Positions 7,895-15,075 of a DNA stretch of 64,000 nucleotides are shown piece after piece. The stretch lies in NCBI RefSeq assembly GCF_024346675.1, contig NZ_AP024850.1, forward strand, positions 1,860,001 to 1,924,000, in the 5' to 3' direction. The stretch comes from Photobacterium sanguinicancri. GTDB taxonomy: Bacteria; Pseudomonadota; Gammaproteobacteria; Enterobacterales; Vibrionaceae. The notes below the pieces were generated by a model that did not search any database, was not told the origin of the DNA, and worked only from the letters and a program-made list of their open reading frames with translations. The translations under genes were made by a program, and so were the position numbers. Numbering within the stretch: position 1 is the stretch's first letter; each line of letters begins with the position of its first letter.

Positions 7895-8506
7895 GTGAAT
7901 TCTAAACGAGTTGTAATTGTTGGCGGTGGCTGTGTCGTTCTAGGTCTCGGTTTGTTTGCATATTTAAATAAAAAGCAAAAACAACATAAGAATGCCGCGC
8001 TTATTCATAGCGGTTCGGTTGCTCTTGGGAATAACCCAACAGTAACCGACATGAAAAATACTGTTAATTTCATAGGTGACATGATGGGAAATGTTTTAAA
8101 AAGAAAACCGCGCGGCATTCGTAATAACAATCCTTTAAATATTCGTGAATCAAAAGGTGATCGCACGAATTGGAAAGGTGAACGTAAAACCGATGATGAC
8201 AAAGCATTTGAAGAATTTACGCATGTGAAGTACGGCTTTCGAGCAGCAACGCGCATTCTTCGCAGTTATCAAAAGCGCGGTATCAATACCGTTTACTCTA
8301 TTGTGCATACGTTCGCGCCAGCGCATGAAAACAACAGCGACCATTATGTAAATTTTGTTTGTCGTGAAACGGGGTTTGATAAACATCAAATGCTCGATGT
8401 TCGCAATAAACAAGTTGCCGCGTCACTGCTAAGAGCCATGGCAAAAATGGAAGTCGGGCACTTGTACCCAATGCACGAAGTAATGGAAGGGGTAAAACTG
8501 GCATGA
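7895..8506 (+). CDS. Membrane-anchored muramidase-like virion protein (P5-like)
   Basis: The GTG at 7895 gives a product starting VNSKRVVIVGGG with an N-terminal membrane helix (VVIVGGGCVVLGLGLFAYL); the longer version from 7847 would overlap the spike gene. The soluble domain begins RGIRNNNPLNIRES, a signature of phage virion-associated muramidase or transglycosylase-like proteins, followed by FKYGFR-like and ILRSYQKRG segments and HYVNFVCRETG. Known relatives help a virion cross the peptidoglycan. The membrane anchor fits an internal-membrane phage. The exact bond cleaved cannot be told. Confidence 0.65.
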   Translation: MNSKRVVIVGGGCVVLGLGLFAYLNKKQKQHKNAALIHSGSVALGNNPTVTDMKNTVNFIGDMMGNVLKRKPRGIRNNNPLNIRESKGDRTNWKGERKTDDDKAFEEFTHVKYGFRAATRILRSYQKRGINTVYSIVHTFAPAHENNSDHYVNFVCRETGFDKHQMLDVRNKQVAASLLRAMAKMEVGHLYPMHEVMEGVKLA

Positions 8507-8598
8507 ATAAGGCCGCAACCACCATTGCAATTAGCGTCACGGGCGTCGTTATCGGCGCTTACACACTCAAGTTTTTAAGGAAAAAAGGTTGGCTATGA
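8503..8598 (+). CDS. One-helix phage membrane peptide, 31 aa
   Basis: The ATG overlaps the upstream TGA by four bases and the gene's own TGA overlaps the next ATG. The 31-residue product is MNKAATTIAISVTGVVIGAY then TLKFLRKKGWL: one hydrophobic helix with a basic C-terminus. Coupling on both sides is the evidence for translation. Virion membrane or lysis role is possible. Confidence 0.5.
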   Translation: MNKAATTIAISVTGVVIGAYTLKFLRKKGWL

Positions 8599-8792
8599 TT
8601 GATTTTAAACAGAAAAGCACCCGTTCGGGTTTACTGCTGTTAGGCGCTGGCGTGGCGGGTTTGGTCACGGGTAACACCGAGCTGGCAAACATTGCCATTT
8701 CAGAAGGCAGTACCCAAATCGGTGGCGTTGTGCCTTTGGTCGCATCGTTAGCGGTTGGCCTATGGGATATGCTGCGTAACGAGAAAAAGTAG
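8595..8792 (+). CDS. Two-helix membrane protein, 65 aa, possible holin
   Basis: The ATG at 8595 overlaps the upstream stop. The 65-residue product has two hydrophobic stretches (GLLLLGAGVAGLVTGN and GGVVPLVASLAVGLWDML) separated by a polar loop and ends with the basic tail RNEKK. This size and topology, right after a muramidase-like gene, resemble small phage holins, but the call rests only on topology and position. Confidence 0.5.
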   Translation: MIDFKQKSTRSGLLLLGAGVAGLVTGNTELANIAISEGSTQIGGVVPLVASLAVGLWDMLRNEKK

Positions 8793-8805
8793 GAGAGTGA
8801 CGAGT

Positions 8806-8949
8806 ATGGAGTTATATCAAACCATACTCGTGGCTGCGGCCACGGGGTTTTGCTCAGCGTTTGGGACGGGTATTGCTATGAAGACGGATATTGCTTGGAT
8901 AAAGAGAATGTTAGAGAGCCATGATAAGCGAATTTCACGGCTCGAATAG
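8806..8949 (+). CDS. Small membrane protein, 47 aa, end of phage operon
   Basis: The ATG at 8806 has an AGGAG ribosome site; in-frame codons upstream to 8755 lie inside the previous gene. The 47-residue product has an N-terminal helix (TILVAAATGFCSAFGTGIAM) and a charged helical tail (WIKRMLESHDKRISRLE). N-terminal helix plus charged tail resembles phage spanin- or Rz-like and holin accessory proteins. It is the last phage gene before an AT-rich, non-coding gap. Confidence 0.5.
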   Translation: MELYQTILVAAATGFCSAFGTGIAMKTDIAWIKRMLESHDKRISRLE

Positions 8950-9027
8950 TATTTTTCTTTACATGATTGTTTATCTTTAATGAATAAGCTACTTGTTGTC
9001 TAGTGTGCTGGTTTCACGCAAAGCATA

Positions 9028-9053
9028 CGAGAAGACTAATGTTAGCCTTCTCG
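9028..9053. terminator. Hairpin at the end of the phage operon
   Basis: CGAGAAG (9028-9034) pairs with CTTCTCG (9047-9053), continued inside by CTAA/TTAG after one mismatch. There is no T run, so classical termination is uncertain; it may mark the end of the late operon or be another structural element. Confidence 0.4.
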
Positions 9054-9129
9054 GTTAAATATATCTGTTGTTGCATAAAAATAAATTTACCAGATAATAT
9101 GCTTTACCTTTCCTAACCATCTAACATAT

Positions 9130-9378
9130 ATGAAATTAAGTCATACCAAACACAAAGAAATCATCGATAAGGTTGAGGCGTTAAAATGCGATGGGTATCC
9201 ATTGATCACCAAAGAACAAGAGTTGACGGATTTTCTCAACGAATTAATGCCTGATGTCGATGGTGATATCAAAGATCAGTTAGTCGAGCACTCTGTTGAG
9301 GGTAAACCAGTCGATTGGAGTTCTTATGTGCCAATTTTATTACAAGTAATAACGCATCACTTTGAGTCCAAAGGCTAA
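9130..9378 (+). CDS. Cassette protein 1, 82 aa, unknown
   Basis: An acidic soluble protein starting MKLSHTKHKEIIDKV with segments LTDFLNELMPDVDGD and WSSYVPILLQVITHHFE. No family recognised and no membrane segment. The gene is followed within one base of its stop by an attC-like site, which is the structure of an integron gene cassette. Base composition is clearly more AT-rich than the phage genes to the left. No strong ribosome site is visible before the ATG. Confidence 0.55.
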   Translation: MKLSHTKHKEIIDKVEALKCDGYPLITKEQELTDFLNELMPDVDGDIKDQLVEHSVEGKPVDWSSYVPILLQVITHHFESKG

Positions 9379-9452
9379 CAGACTGTTCAAGAGGCATATC
9401 ATTTTCACTATGCGTTATGCAGCGACTTATTCACCCCTTAACAGGGCGTATG
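9373..9452 (+). repeat. attC-like recombination site of Vibrio type (cassette 1)
   Basis: The site starts GGCTAACAGACTGTTCAAGA, contains TTTCACTATGCGTT (9403-9416) and ends CCCCTTAACAGGGCGTATG. This matches the layout of chromosomal-integron repeats of Vibrio (TAACA..TTCAAGAGG ... CACTATGCGTT ... CCCTTAAC..GGCGTTATG). It is shorter than usual (about 80 bases) and the last core has lost one T, so it may no longer recombine. Confidence 0.7.
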
Positions 9453-9469
9453 AAAACTACAGGGATAAT

Positions 9470-10033
9470 ATGGATTTTGAATCAGCATTTAGGATAATTT
9501 TGGCGGCAGCTGGAAGTACTGCTGCCATTGGCTTTATTGGTAAATTGTTTGCCAATACAATCGCGACAGGAGCTATTAAAAAATATGATTTAGTTAATGC
9601 ACAAACGCTAGAAGAACAAAAACAGCAGTATCAAAAAGAAATAGAGAGTTTGAAGTCTCAATTGCTAAAACTTCAAAAAGAGCATGAGGTTGCGTTCAGT
9701 AGCTTGTATCAAAGACGCGAAGAAGTCATTACAAAGTTATATAAACTCATGAATAATTTTGTTGAAGTTAGTGACAAGAAACTGCGAGTTGATAACTCCC
9801 TTGATATAGAGCCTAGTTTTAGAGAGCTAAGTTATTTCTTTGATCTTAACCGTTTGTACTTTCCTCAATCTGTTGCATTGGATATTAATGGAGTTATTGT
9901 TACGGGATATGGGCTGTTGAAATCTGAAAATGAGAAAGAGTATGAGCATTTAGCAAGTCAGCTTAAAATTCAAGTGTTTAATCAAATGGAATTTGTTTTT
10001 CGTAAAATGCTAAAAAGCGAGGAACATCGATAA
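9470..10033 (+). CDS. Cassette protein 2: membrane-anchored coiled-coil protein, 187 aa
   Basis: The ATG at 9470 (MDFESAFR) follows an AGGGA ribosome site; longer in-frame starts run into the attC site and are rejected. An N-terminal hydrophobic segment (IILAAAGSTAAIGFIGKLF) is followed by a long coiled coil (EEQKQQYQKEIESLKSQL onward), then a helical domain with FFDLNRLYFPQSVALDING. Single-pass anchor plus coiled coil plus a soluble helical domain is seen in several cassette-borne and phage-defence proteins, but no catalytic motif is visible and no family was recognised. Confidence 0.6.
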   Translation: MDFESAFRIILAAAGSTAAIGFIGKLFANTIATGAIKKYDLVNAQTLEEQKQQYQKEIESLKSQLLKLQKEHEVAFSSLYQRREEVITKLYKLMNNFVEVSDKKLRVDNSLDIEPSFRELSYFFDLNRLYFPQSVALDINGVIVTGYGLLKSENEKEYEHLASQLKIQVFNQMEFVFRKMLKSEEHR

Positions 10034-10127
10034 AATTTTCATAAAAACCAGTCAAGGTGACGCGTTAAACTCGGCGGTAGATGTTCTTGGTGAGTTCATC
10101 GTGGCGCACCTCATTGCAGCGTTAGGT
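10034..10127 (+). repeat. Possible degenerate attC site (cassette 2)
   Basis: The stretch after cassette gene 2 ends GCAGCGTTAGGTG, which contains the attC core GTTRRRY (10121-10127); GTTAAAC near 10061 fits too. The left end lacks a clear inverse core and the body does not resemble the Vibrio repeats at 9373 and 10463. Called mainly from position between two cassette genes. Confidence 0.35.
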
Positions 10128-10231
10128 GTCATTATGGAATTGGTGCCTATATCTCTTTTTTTCTGAGTGTTTAGTTGCATACTAATCGCGCTTTGAAGTA
10201 TCAGATTTATTCAGAATAAGAGGGCTTAAGT

Positions 10232-10462
10232 ATGACACCGTATATGAATCATAATGGTAACTCTAATGTAGAGGCATATGAGGTTGATGGTAATTCAATC
10301 ACAGTAAAATTCATGTCTGGGAGATGGCAATACTATTTATATACGAGCCAGAGACCAGGTGCAGCAGTAGTTGAACAAATGCAAGATCTTGCTAGGCAAG
10401 GACAAGGCTTAAATTCATATATCTCACGAATTGTCCGAACCAATTTTGAGCGTAAGTGGTAA
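10232..10462 (+). CDS. Cassette protein 3: KTSC-domain-like protein, 76 aa
   Basis: The 76-residue product has the layout of a KTSC domain: SNVEAYEVDGNSITVKFMSG, WQYYLYTS, then a helix and GLNSYISRIVR near the end. KTSC domains are small and often cassette- or phage-encoded; some accompany lysyl-tRNA synthetase or nuclease domains, but their molecular role is poorly known. A purine-rich AAGAGGG stretch precedes the ATG, and an attC-like site follows immediately after the stop. Confidence 0.65.
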   Translation: MTPYMNHNGNSNVEAYEVDGNSITVKFMSGRWQYYLYTSQRPGAAVVEQMQDLARQGQGLNSYISRIVRTNFERKW

Positions 10463-10566
10463 ACACCATACAAACTATTCGCACGTGTGGCATTTCACTA
10501 TGCGTTGATTTTAGTGTTTAAGGTGGTCTGTATTACGTTGCTCATACCTTAACGCAGCGTTATAAC
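10463..10566 (+). repeat. attC-like recombination site of Vibrio type (cassette 3)
   Basis: The site contains TGGCATTTCACTATGCGTTG, then TTTTAGTGTTTAAGGTGG and ends CCTTAACGCAGCGTTAT. The central part is typical of Vibrio chromosomal-integron repeats. It shares the exact 14-mer TTTCACTATGCGTT with the site at 9373-9452. Confidence 0.75.
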
Positions 10567-10599
10567 AAAGCTTTCATTACGGATTCCCAACGCCTGACA

Positions 10600-10626
10600 A
10601 AGCCCGCAGTTCGCGGGCTTTTAATA
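10600..10626. terminator. Terminator between cassette 3 and the DUF3653 gene
   Basis: AAGCCCGC (10600-10607) pairs with GCGGGCTT (10613-10620) around a five-base loop, followed by TTAATATTAA. It lies between a + strand and a - strand gene and could serve both. Confidence 0.65.
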
Positions 10627-10645
10627 TTAAAGGCTAGGGAAGTTG

Positions 10646-11104
10646 TCACATTCTTTTCTTGGCTACCTCGCGATACATCTTCTTTTTCTCTTTGGTTACC
10701 GTGTCACTTTTTGGTTGCTTCAGACGGCGACCACCACGAAACGGTAATGGCGTCACCACATTGGAACGCACGGGAACATAGTCCAATTCGTACATACGTT
10801 TTAACTGATGATACTCATCAAACCGTAACGCGACAGAATCCAGCTCTTTGGGGCTGAACATTCGACCTTCGGGCGTGATAATCACACAGCGTTCCTCATC
10901 AATCCGAAATCCCGTCCAGCGGGTATCATCAGGCAAATAGCCACGAACCCGAATCAACAGCAGTTTTTCAGCCATTGGATTAACGTCCATCCAGCCAGAT
11001 AACCAACGTTTTACGGTGATGGGCTGAACATGAAACCAAGCCGCACCTTGGGGAATATCATCGAAACAACGCCAAAACAGCTTAACAAACGATTCGTGGA
11101 GCAT
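10646..11104 (-). CDS. Phage Cro-like regulator, DUF3653 family
   Basis: The 152-residue product has an N-terminal helix-turn-helix-like region (GAAWFHVQPITVKRWLSG) followed by NPMAEKLLLIRVRGYLP, GFRIDEERCVIITPEGR and FSPKELDSVALRFDEY, the pattern of the DUF3653 phage proteins found in Vibrio filamentous and other dif-integrating elements. The C-terminus is strongly basic (TKEKKKMYREVAKKRM). It points away from dif, and its promoter must lie in the gap before dif. As the only visible regulator it is a candidate control gene of the prophage; DNA binding is inferred. Confidence 0.65.
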   Translation of the reverse strand: MLHESFVKLFWRCFDDIPQGAAWFHVQPITVKRWLSGWMDVNPMAEKLLLIRVRGYLPDDTRWTGFRIDEERCVIITPEGRMFSPKELDSVALRFDEYHQLKRMYELDYVPVRSNVVTPLPFRGGRRLKQPKSDTVTKEKKKMYREVAKKRM

Positions 11105-11375
11105 GATGTACCTCGCAAAAAATATCTAAGTTTGATTCTATTTTTCGATTGATAAGGTGTGTACTGATAGGTAAAGCCGATTACCGTTAACAATTCTAGG
11201 TATCGAACCAAAGCACAAACTTATCAAGCACAGGCAAGATAACCACAGCAACAAAGTGATAAAACCACAAAGTAGTTATATAGATAATTGTTTCCAAAGG
11301 ATTTTTTGATAGAGAAATCATAGGTTTCGGCATTAACTCAGATTGGGCTTGAACCATGTTAAAAAAGTACCACCC

Positions 11376-11403
11376 AGTGCGCATTATATATATTATGTTA
11401 AAT
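11376..11403 (+). other. dif: dif site for XerC/XerD chromosome dimer resolution
   Basis: A 28-base site with the XerC arm AGTGCGCATTA, a six-base centre TATATA and the XerD arm TTATGTTAAAT. Both arms match the V. cholerae chromosome 1 dif as remembered; the centre differs by one base (TGTATA there). XerCD resolves chromosome dimers here, and integrative phages such as CTX use the same site. The site marks this window as the replication terminus region. The prophage on its left probably used it. Confidence 0.9.
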
Positions 11404-11591
11404 AAGGTGTCTAGAGATGGTAATGTCAGTACTACTTGGCATCTATTTGTTCTCCTCTTCTCTTATTTAGGCTCGTTACGGCGTGTTATTTAACAGTATT
11501 GCGTATTTACCATAAAATAGGTAATAAACACCTATGTTTAAGTACTGCTGCAAATGTTCAGTTTGCATGGTGCTTCAACTTAAGTGTTTAT

Positions 11592-11620
11592 TACAGAGTC
11601 AGCGTTATGCTGACTCTGTA
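11592..11620. terminator. Perfect hairpin downstream of the histidine kinase gene
   Basis: TACAGAGTCAGC (11592-11603) and GCTGACTCTGTA (11609-11620) form a perfect 12-base stem with loop GTTAT. It lies 26 bases after the end of the leftward kinase gene, where a terminator is expected, but lacks a T run on that strand. Confidence 0.5.
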
Positions 11621-11645
11621 GATCTTTTCAAGCTATTGCTTAACA

Positions 11646-13739
11646 CTAACTTGCTTTAGCGGTTTGTGTAATGAACTGATACTTGCGCAAAATCAGTTCA
11701 AGCTCAGGAACTTGTATGGGTTTAGCAAGGAAATCATTCATTCCTGCGTCTTCACACAAAATACGATCCGAATCCATCGCATTTGCTGTTAAAGCGATGA
11801 TTGGAATTTTGTAACCGCGCTTTCTAAGAATCTGTGTGGCTTTTAGCCCATCAAGGACCGGCATGGAAATATCCATCAGGATAATATCGTAGCTGTTTGG
11901 ATTTTGGTTATACATTGCGATAGCTTCATCACCGTTATTGGATATCTGAACCTTATGACCTCGTTTCTCTAACATCAGCTTCGCAACCAGCTGATTCGTT
12001 TGACTGTCTTCTGCAAGTAAAATACTCAATCCATGATCACTGGCTGGATATATTTCTTTTTGCTGCTCTGAAAGCTCTGTATTACAGTTTAAGCATGGCA
12101 ATATCATAGTAAAACAGCTACCAGATCCTAAGTCGCTTTCCAGTCTTATTTCACCACGCATTTTAGTAATTAAATGTTGGCTAATAGCTAAACCTAGTCC
12201 GGTGCCACCATAGCGTCGTGTGATACTACAATCTGCTTGAATGAATGGATTAAACAAGTTTTTCTGAGCTTCTTTCGCGATGCCAATGCCTGTATCGGTG
12301 ACTGATACGTGAATTTTACCTTCTATGGCTTTAGCGACGATATGAACTGCGCCATCATTAGTAAACTTAATGGCATTACCTACTAAGTTAAACATGATTT
12401 GAGCGATTCGATTTTTATCACCATGAATAAATTCAGGGATAGAATCTTCAATATACGCTGTTAAATCTATATTCTTGATGATAGCTTGTTCTTTTAACTG
12501 GCTAACAACTAGATCAATGCTCTCTTGGATACGCATTTTTGAATGATAGAGCTCAAAGTTTCCTGACTCTATACGCGATAAATCTAAAATGTCGTTAATG
12601 ATTGTTAGTAGTAATTGTGCTGACTGATCCATTTGATTGAGCCAACTCTTTTGCTCAGTATCGAGCCCAGAATCAGCTAATGTATCCATCAATCCTAAGA
12701 CACCATTGAGCGGTGTTCGAATCTCATGGCTCATCATCGCTAAGAATTGTGATTTGGCTTTGTTTGCTGATTCAGCTTGTTTACGTGCTTCTAGTAAATC
12801 AAAGAGACGCTGTTTACGGCTGGTGATGTTTTTGGCTGTTCCGCGGTAGCCAAGCAACTTACCTTTTTTATTAAAGTATGCTGTACCACTTATACTGATC
12901 CACAAGCCCCCTTCACTATCAGGCAACTGCCACTCAACATCTTCAAACGATTCTTGGCTTTCAAGCTTTGTTAATAATTGTTGGCGTACACTTTCTTGAT
13001 CATCAAAGATATCGAGGATGTTTTCATTATCGACGATATGGCCAGCAAGATCAGGAGCGGAGATATAGGTAAATATATAATCGGTGTCGATTTCCCAAAA
13101 CCAATCACCGACAGTATTTGCGAAATCTTTAAACCGCTGCTGGCTATAGGTGAGCTCTTGGGTTCTTGCCGCGACAAGCGACTGTAATCGTTCTCTGTAA
13201 TCGATATCAATGATAGCCCGCTCTAATAAAGGTCGGAAGCGATCAAGTACACGTCGGCAATGTGGTGTGAATTGCCCTTTTTCAGAGTGGATAAAAATGA
13301 GTAAAGCATCACCTGTGCTTACTTTGACTCCTGTGAGCAATGCTGAATGGCAATATGCCATTTGCTCTGGCGAGCGTTGATAGAACTCTTCAACACGATC
13401 TGGCGCAAATAGGACAATACTTTCACCATTCATACAGCGAATGAATGTATTAGAGACATCCCAAACAGTTGATTGAAATACTGGGCTCGTTGATACTAGC
13501 TCTAGTAATGGCGATGATTCATCTTCTCTGGTTAATACAATCGCATTTTCAAAGCCAATGTACTTACGAAGAACAGATAGTAAGCTGTTGAATACTTGTC
13601 GTTTATTGTTAGCACCTGCCATTGCTGAAATACCAGCTAAAATAGCCGCGTTTTCATCACGAAGCTGTCTTTCCCTTTCATTACTACGTAACAAATCGAG
13701 CAATGTTTCTTGTAATTTTTCAGACTCAAAACGAGGCAT
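11646..13739 (-). CDS. Hybrid sensor histidine kinase/response regulator (GAF-PAS-HisKA-HATPase-REC)
   Basis: A cytoplasmic hybrid kinase of 697 residues with no membrane helix. Domains in order: short coiled coil, GAF-like sensor (about 45-175), PAS (about 205-305), HisKA with the phosphorylated His338 in MMSHEIRTPLNG, HATPase with the N box around 451-459 (NLVGNAIKF) and the GGTGLGL box near 511, and a C-terminal receiver with Asp623 in LMDISMP. It lies three bases after the FIST gene, so one operon; FIST and the GAF or PAS domain may together sense a small ligand. No output regulator gene is adjacent. The same pair sits beside dif in V. cholerae, from memory. Confidence 0.9.
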   Translation of the reverse strand: MPRFESEKLQETLLDLLRSNERERQLRDENAAILAGISAMAGANNKRQVFNSLLSVLRKYIGFENAIVLTREDESSPLLELVSTSPVFQSTVWDVSNTFIRCMNGESIVLFAPDRVEEFYQRSPEQMAYCHSALLTGVKVSTGDALLIFIHSEKGQFTPHCRRVLDRFRPLLERAIIDIDYRERLQSLVAARTQELTYSQQRFKDFANTVGDWFWEIDTDYIFTYISAPDLAGHIVDNENILDIFDDQESVRQQLLTKLESQESFEDVEWQLPDSEGGLWISISGTAYFNKKGKLLGYRGTAKNITSRKQRLFDLLEARKQAESANKAKSQFLAMMSHEIRTPLNGVLGLMDTLADSGLDTEQKSWLNQMDQSAQLLLTIINDILDLSRIESGNFELYHSKMRIQESIDLVVSQLKEQAIIKNIDLTAYIEDSIPEFIHGDKNRIAQIMFNLVGNAIKFTNDGAVHIVAKAIEGKIHVSVTDTGIGIAKEAQKNLFNPFIQADCSITRRYGGTGLGLAISQHLITKMRGEIRLESDLGSGSCFTMILPCLNCNTELSEQQKEIYPASDHGLSILLAEDSQTNQLVAKLMLEKRGHKVQISNNGDEAIAMYNQNPNSYDIILMDISMPVLDGLKATQILRKRGYKIPIIALTANAMDSDRILCEDAGMNDFLAKPIQVPELELILRKYQFITQTAKAS

Positions 13740-13742
13740 TGG

Positions 13743-14936
13743 CTAATCCCTGTGAAATAATACGGCTGAAATCATCAGGTTTCCATGTGCATTTTCACCC
13801 CCCGTAAACTGACCTTGTTCACCAAACGTAAAGGCGCATACAAATGGAGCATCATACATCGCAGTGTTAATATAAGTAGCAACATCATTCATTTTATCTT
13901 GAACTCTTAACATGCAACCTGCGCAGTAAATAGCGATGCCACCTATGGGATCAAGCGCTTGGCTACTGCCTATTTCATTAGCAGATTCAATAACCCGACC
14001 AGCTCTACTGACAAGCCTTTCTTCAGTACCTTCCATAAAGTAAAGCTTTTCGCCTTCATTAATAGTGGCAAAGAATTCGATCCCACCTCGACTAGTCAAC
14101 TTACACGGATGTGATAATTTAAAATAAGGTAAATCATGCAGCTTACCGACGATACGTCCCAGCGGGTTTAAGCTACTTTCTCGCATAATCCCCGAAGCCG
14201 TTAGCGGTTGCCCCAACCAACCAGAGTACACTTCACTTGCTGGACGGCCATTTAATTCAATAATCTCACGACCTTCAACTTTAGTGGCATAAGCATTTTT
14301 CCCTGTACTTGCATACCCAGAATGAAACGAGAAACTGATTTCACACGATGGGTAAAAAACACAGATCCCAACACCATCTTGGGTACTTTGTTCCTGATTG
14401 AACAACTTCCAATTGCCTTTTACGTAGTCATCTGCAGCACTACCACCAATAATAGGAACAGGAACGGTGAGCTCGTCTTCTATTCCTTTTAATACTTCTT
14501 CTTCTGCACCTGGAGTAGCATGAAGCAAAATTAATGCCGGAAGTTCTCCAAAGCGGTTACTATTTTCAATTGCTTGAAGAACGGCTTGTTTTGCCATGTC
14601 GTATGGTGATTGGTTTGAGGATACAATAGCGGTTCCATACGCTCCTCTATAATCACAAAGCGCCCACAGCGCAATCCCCTCGCCTTGTTTATAACCTTCG
14701 TCAGTCATCACACCTTGGCAAGATGTGCATGCCAAAATTTGACTATCAGGGTAAGCTTCTGCAAGTCTAGCTTGAATGGTGAGTTCGTCGTAATGTTCAG
14801 ATAAGTACGCTAATACTAATTTAGGGTTCGCAATTTTCATATTGAGTTTGCGAATAGCGTCTGAAATTGCTTGTTCTGATGAATGAAAGGCTGAAAAGCT
14901 AGTGGCTACATCCATAATTTTAATTATTCTTAGCAT
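13743..14936 (-). CDS. FIST N/C domain signal-sensing protein
   Basis: The 397-residue product carries FIST N-terminal and C-terminal domains: VLAYLSEHYD and LACTSCQGVM early, GGSAADDYVKGNW in the middle, and IAIYCAGCMLR plus FTFGEQGQF near the end. FIST domains are predicted small-ligand (perhaps amino acid) sensors that work with signalling kinases. It is the first gene of the operon with the hybrid kinase. Two starts are possible, 14936 and 14915 (MDVATSF); neither has a strong ribosome site. Cys pairs (CTSC, CAGC) may respond to redox or metal. Confidence 0.85.
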   Translation of the reverse strand: MLRIIKIMDVATSFSAFHSSEQAISDAIRKLNMKIANPKLVLAYLSEHYDELTIQARLAEAYPDSQILACTSCQGVMTDEGYKQGEGIALWALCDYRGAYGTAIVSSNQSPYDMAKQAVLQAIENSNRFGELPALILLHATPGAEEEVLKGIEDELTVPVPIIGGSAADDYVKGNWKLFNQEQSTQDGVGICVFYPSCEISFSFHSGYASTGKNAYATKVEGREIIELNGRPASEVYSGWLGQPLTASGIMRESSLNPLGRIVGKLHDLPYFKLSHPCKLTSRGGIEFFATINEGEKLYFMEGTEERLVSRAGRVIESANEIGSSQALDPIGGIAIYCAGCMLRVQDKMNDVATYINTAMYDAPFVCAFTFGEQGQFTGGENAHGNLMISAVLFHRD

Positions 14937-15075
14937 TAATTTTTATTAATGATAGTCATTTTTTATCTAACAATCAGCCTTCTATCGTATTTTTAATTAA
15001 ATAAGTGTTAAGAATTTTGTCACTTGGCCGTTATGGATGAAAACGATTGCTTAATCAGCGTAGTAAGGAATAAAA

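Larger units (their letters stand above)
1..8949 (+). mobile_element. Non-tailed double-jelly-roll prophage (PM2/NO16-like), left part cut by window edge
   Basis: A tight run of short + strand genes, most overlapping by 1 to 8 bases. In order they encode an HUH replication initiator, a zinc-ribbon/membrane protein, a packaging ATPase, a probable major capsid protein, several one-helix membrane peptides, a probable spike and a membrane-anchored muramidase. ATPase next to capsid gene, many tiny membrane proteins and the absence of any terminase, portal or tail gene are what is known for internal-membrane phages of the PRD1/PM2 lineage. G+C looks higher than in the neighbouring cassettes. No integrase or repressor lies inside the visible block; a leftward Cro-like gene and a dif site lie further right, so the true right end may be dif (11376). 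The left end is outside the window. Confidence 0.8.
11105..11645. other. Gene-free terminus region around dif
   Basis: About 540 AT-rich bases with no convincing gene. It should hold the promoter of the DUF3653 gene (just above 11104), the dif site at 11376-11403 and a perfect hairpin at 11592-11620. Short open frames here (for example 11436-11621) lack ribosome sites and family resemblance. Confidence 0.5.

Noticed and set aside
9107-9135. Second dif-like site (ATCTAACATAT resembles the inverted XerD arm)
   Set aside because: Only one half resembles dif; the centre and the XerC arm do not match.
11436-11621. 61-codon + strand frame right of dif
   Set aside because: No ribosome site, runs through the perfect hairpin, and composition looks non-coding.
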